Assembly: GCA_964405755.1 (NCBI GenBank)
Contig: CAYOPF010000116.1
Coordinates: 1-7,833 of the forward strand
DNA from: GWF2-33-9 sp964405755
Lineage (GTDB): Bacteria > Bacteroidota > Ignavibacteria > Kapaibacteriales > UBA2268
Reading direction: 5' to 3'
Length of the DNA stretch: 7,833 nucleotides
Shown: one piece after another, positions 5,374 to 7,833 of the stretch
Numbering within the stretch: position 1 is the stretch's first letter
Layout of the letters: each line of letters opens with the position of its first letter
Position numbers and translations under genes: made by a program
The notes under the pieces: model-generated
Databases searched by the model: none
Told to the model about the DNA's origin: nothing
The model's input: only the letters and a program-made list of their open reading frames with translations

Positions 5374-7391
5374 AAAATTTAAAAGGTTATTCCTTACGTA
5401 TAAAATCATTAATATTGTTAATTACATTTCTGTCAGTAATTCAAATTTCTGAATCTTCGAATATTGTTAGTTTTAAAACAAGCGTTTCGAAAAGTCAAGT
5501 AAAAGTAAATGAAATTTTTGCTGTCAAAATTGATTTATCGATTGATAAAAGATACTACACTTATTCATTTGAAGAACAAATTGGTCCAGATGGCATCGGT
5601 CCAACTACTTCTGAGTTAGTTAATAAATCCAAGGAACTAGCTGATATTAAAGGAAAAATCCAATTTCCAAAAGCAAAAACAAAGTTCGACGATGGTTTTC
5701 AAATGCAATTAAATTTCTACAAAGGTAATTTTTCTGTCGAAATTCCATTAATTGCCAAAAAAGATTTGGATTTTTCGAAAGATAAATTGAATTTTGAATT
5801 TGTATTTCAGTTTTGCGATTCTGTTAGCTGTTTGCCCCCAGATTATTACAAAGTAAATTGGAAAACAACCATCTACGAAAGTGATTTTTCTAAGTCAATG
5901 TTAAATAACACTAATAATTCTGCTGAACAAATAAATTCAGATGACAAGAATGTCCTGCAAGTTGAACAAAACACATTAGCAACGACTAATAATAAAGTTG
6001 AAGATGTAAAGTCTAAATCACAAACCGAAATAGATTCCAAGAAAGAGGAAGGAGTTTGGTCCTTTATCTGGTTTGCAATGTCGGCCGGTGCTTTAGCTTT
6101 GCTAACTCCTTGTGTATTTCCGATGGTTCCGATAACAGTATCGTTCTTTACAAAACGAGCAGAAAAGCAAGGTGGAAACGCTCTAAAAGATTCGGCAGTA
6201 TATGCTGCTGGTATAATCTTCACTTTTACTGCATTAGGTTTTTTACTAGCATTAATTTTTGGAGCTACTGGCATCCGCGATTTTGCAGCAAATGGTTGGG
6301 TAAATCTATTTATTGCAGCAATTTTCATCGTGTTTGCATTTAATTTATTTGGAGCATTCGAAATTCAATTACCAACCGGACTATTGAATTTACTGAACAC
6401 AAAAAGTAATCAATCAAGTGGAATTTTGAGTGTATTGCTAATGTCTCTAACATTTTCTCTCACTTCTTTTACTTGTACTGTTCCTTTTGTAGGCTCGGCT
6501 TTGATATCTGCTAGTGGTGGTGAGTGGTTTTATCCGATTTTAGGAATGTTAGCATTTTCTGGAGTATTTGCAATACCTTTCGTCTTACTTGCAATATTTC
6601 CATCATACTTAAAGAAGATGCCGAAAGCTGGTGGTTGGATGAACAATGTAAAAGTTGCAATGGGCTTTCTGGAAATCGCAGCCGCACTCAAGTTTATTAG
6701 TAATGCAGACTTAGTCTGGGCTTGGGGTGTTTTACCTAAAGAGTTATTTCTTGCAATCTGGATTGCTATAGCTCTGCTTATTGGTCTATATTTAATGGGT
6801 GTTTTTCGATTTCCACACGATTCGGGAATTGAAACCGTTGGATCTTTGCGAGCTATATTTATAACAGTCTTTTTCTCTATTGCATTCTATTTAATGATTG
6901 GACTATGGGATAAACCATTAGGAGAATTAGATGCATTCTTACCTCCTTCGGAATACCATGAAATTATGTCTGCTTCTAGTGGTTCAGCAGCTACATCTTT
7001 TACCGTAAATTCTGGATTAGCTAAGCAAGGGGATGTAGTTTGGTTGAAAAACCTGGAAGAAGCTAAAGTTCTATCAAAGGAGCAAAATAAACCAATTTTC
7101 ATAGATTTCACCGGTTTTACTTGCACAAATTGCCGATGGATGGAGCAAAACTTTTTCAGAAAAAATGAAACAATTGAATTGTTTTCCCAATATATTTTAG
7201 TTAAATTGTATACTGATAGATTGGAAGAACCTTACCTTTCCAACAAAAAATTGCAGGAAGAGAAGTTTGGTTCAATAGAACTTCCAATGTATGCAATAAT
7301 TTCAACAAATGGTGAAGTTCTTGGTACAGAGACGTTTACAAGGGATTACAATCAATTTCTAACATTTTTAAAACTGGGAATCAGCAAATAA
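5370..7391 (+). CDS. dsbD: Thiol:disulfide interchange protein DsbD (full-length, three domains)
   Basis: This 673-residue inner-membrane protein carries electrons from cytosolic thioredoxin to periplasmic partners for disulfide isomerisation and cytochrome c maturation. A signal segment lies at 11-28. The N-terminal periplasmic domain (about 31-168) has its redox pair in FCDSVSCLPP (Cys149, Cys154; CX4C spacing, against CX5C in E. coli). A polar Asn/Lys/Glu-rich linker (170-228) follows. The transmembrane domain (about 230-515) has the two buried cysteines in LTPCVFPMVP (Cys248) and TSFTCTVPFVG (Cys369). The C-terminal thioredoxin-like domain (about 548-673) has FIDFTGFTCTNC (Cys585, Cys588) and the cis-proline region ELPMY (637-641). 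All six expected cysteines are present, so the relay looks intact. The 4-base overlap with hprK implies co-translation. It could serve cytochrome c biogenesis more than DsbC; the targets are not in this window. Confidence 0.95.
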   Translation: MKNLKGYSLRIKSLILLITFLSVIQISESSNIVSFKTSVSKSQVKVNEIFAVKIDLSIDKRYYTYSFEEQIGPDGIGPTTSELVNKSKELADIKGKIQFPKAKTKFDDGFQMQLNFYKGNFSVEIPLIAKKDLDFSKDKLNFEFVFQFCDSVSCLPPDYYKVNWKTTIYESDFSKSMLNNTNNSAEQINSDDKNVLQVEQNTLATTNNKVEDVKSKSQTEIDSKKEEGVWSFIWFAMSAGALALLTPCVFPMVPITVSFFTKRAEKQGGNALKDSAVYAAGIIFTFTALGFLLALIFGATGIRDFAANGWVNLFIAAIFIVFAFNLFGAFEIQLPTGLLNLLNTKSNQSSGILSVLLMSLTFSLTSFTCTVPFVGSALISASGGEWFYPILGMLAFSGVFAIPFVLLAIFPSYLKKMPKAGGWMNNVKVAMGFLEIAAALKFISNADLVWAWGVLPKELFLAIWIAIALLIGLYLMGVFRFPHDSGIETVGSLRAIFITVFFSIAFYLMIGLWDKPLGELDAFLPPSEYHEIMSASSGSAATSFTVNSGLAKQGDVVWLKNLEEAKVLSKEQNKPIFIDFTGFTCTNCRWMEQNFFRKNETIELFSQYILVKLYTDRLEEPYLSNKKLQEEKFGSIELPMYAIISTNGEVLGTETFTRDYNQFLTFLKLGISK

Positions 7392-7400
7392 CATTAGTTT

Positions 7401-7435
7401 TTTGTTAATTTATTGTTATTATTTAGTTAATTTTG
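7401..7435 (+). promoter_or_regulatory. Candidate Bacteroidota-type promoter upstream of plsY
   Basis: TAATTTTG at 7428-7435 fits the TAnnTTTG -7 box exactly. A TTTG at 7401-7404 could be the -33 element, but the spacing of 23 bases is longer than the usual 19-21. In DNA this AT-rich, such matches arise by chance, so this is only a candidate. Confidence 0.3.
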
Positions 7436-7444
7436 TATTTATAT

Positions 7445-7464
7445 GTATTTTATTTTTAAAATAC
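7445..7464 (+). promoter_or_regulatory. AT-rich hairpin in the dsbD-plsY intergenic region
   Basis: GTATTTTA (7445-7452) and TAAAATAC (7457-7464) form a perfect 8-bp stem around TTTT. It would lie near the 5' end of a transcript from the candidate promoter. The stem has no GC-rich core and no clean T-run, so it is not a typical terminator for dsbD. Function is unknown. Confidence 0.3.
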
Positions 7465-7506
7465 TAAATATCAAAATTTTCGTCTTTATTTAATAATTAA
7501 GAAAGT

Positions 7507-7833
7507 ATGAATCCAATAATTATAGTATTATTTATTTTAGTCGGAAGTTATCTGATTGGCTCCATACCTTGGGGTATTATAATCAGTAAACGTTTCTTTG
7601 GTTTCGATATTAGAACCAAAGGAAGTGGTAATATGGGTAGTACCAATGTTTTCCGAATTCTTGGTACTAAGTGGGGAATTACAGTCCAGGTTTTAGATAT
7701 TTTGAAAGGTGTAGTTCCTGTTCTATTAGCTGGGTCGTTAGGCCAGGGTATCAATTTCCCAAATGCAACTGGATTTCAAGACATTACAATAATTAAATTT
7801 ATTGCAGGTGTATTTGCTATTTTGGGACACATT
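7507..7833 (+). CDS. plsY: Glycerol-3-phosphate acyltransferase PlsY (3' end outside window)
   Basis: This is the first 109 residues of an integral membrane enzyme that transfers an acyl group from acyl-phosphate to sn-1 of glycerol-3-phosphate, the first step of bacterial phospholipid synthesis. An N-terminal membrane helix (3-20) runs into motif 1, GSIPWG (17-22). Motif 2 is KGSGNMGSTNVFRILG (about 39-54), matching the glycerol-phosphate-binding GSGNxGxTN(V/A)xR. DILKG (63-67) is the usual D-x-x-K-G. The reading frame continues to the window edge at GHI, just where the third family motif would begin. The family is about 200 residues long, so roughly half is missing. The ATG is preceded by AAGAAAG, a weak ribosome-binding site. 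It lies 115 bases after dsbD and probably has its own promoter. Confidence 0.95.
   Translation, partial: MNPIIIVLFILVGSYLIGSIPWGIIISKRFFGFDIRTKGSGNMGSTNVFRILGTKWGITVQVLDILKGVVPVLLAGSLGQGINFPNATGFQDITIIKFIAGVFAILGHI

Noticed and set aside
5873..6328. Open frame of 151 codons on the minus strand
   Set aside because: It is antisense to the membrane domain of dsbD and has no recognisable features.
6056..6343. Plus-strand frame of 95 codons inside dsbD
   Set aside because: It is an alternative frame within an intact dsbD that needs no frameshift, so it is a shadow.
7548..7754. Minus-strand frame of 68 codons opposite plsY
   Set aside because: It lies antisense to the conserved plsY motifs and lacks any support.

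Overview
The window looks like a piece of a draft or metagenome-assembled chromosome. It has a block of 100 Ns at 16-115. The organism is AT-rich and Gram-negative, most probably in the Bacteroidota/Ignavibacteriota/Kapabacteria part of the FCB group. This rests on low GC, an outer-membrane beta-barrel gene, an HPr kinase in a Gram-negative setting, a full-length DsbD, and one upstream sequence that fits the Bacteroidota-type -7 box (TAnnTTTG). The assignment is inferred from gene content; no rRNA is present. Strong Shine-Dalgarno sequences decide only two starts (hpf and dsbD).

Layout. (1) Positions 1-969 carry no gene I can support. They hold the assembly gap, an 8-bp tandem array right beside it, an AT-rich stretch, a cluster of related short hairpins in both orientations (about 505-760), a block of C/G-rich hairpins (about 763-907), and a short palindromic element next to the pyrD stop (911-960). 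(2) Positions 970-4178 are a minus-strand gene row, read accD, beta-barrel protein, hpf, then a dihydroorotate dehydrogenase. The genes overlap or lie within about 25 bases of each other, so they are probably one operon. (3) Positions 4179-4383 are a divergent intergenic region. (4) Positions 4384-7391 are hprK and dsbD on the plus strand, joined by a 4-base ATGA overlap. (5) After a 115-base AT-rich gap with a candidate promoter, plsY begins at 7507 and runs off the window edge.

How the genes fit. accD (malonyl-CoA synthesis) and plsY (first acylation of glycerol-3-phosphate) both serve membrane lipid synthesis but lie in different transcription units. hpf (ribosome hibernation) and pyrD (pyrimidine synthesis) share the accD operon, a mix of growth-linked housekeeping functions. 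hprK is a regulatory kinase/phosphorylase and dsbD moves reducing power to the periplasm; their overlap points to co-translation, with no obvious functional link.

No new protein system is evident. The two things most worth a second look are the hairpin family at 521-679, whose four members share a 13-base plan ATCnC-nnn-GnGAT with compensating changes in the stem, and the dihydroorotate dehydrogenase, which combines an N-terminal membrane helix with a class 1-style active-site cysteine.
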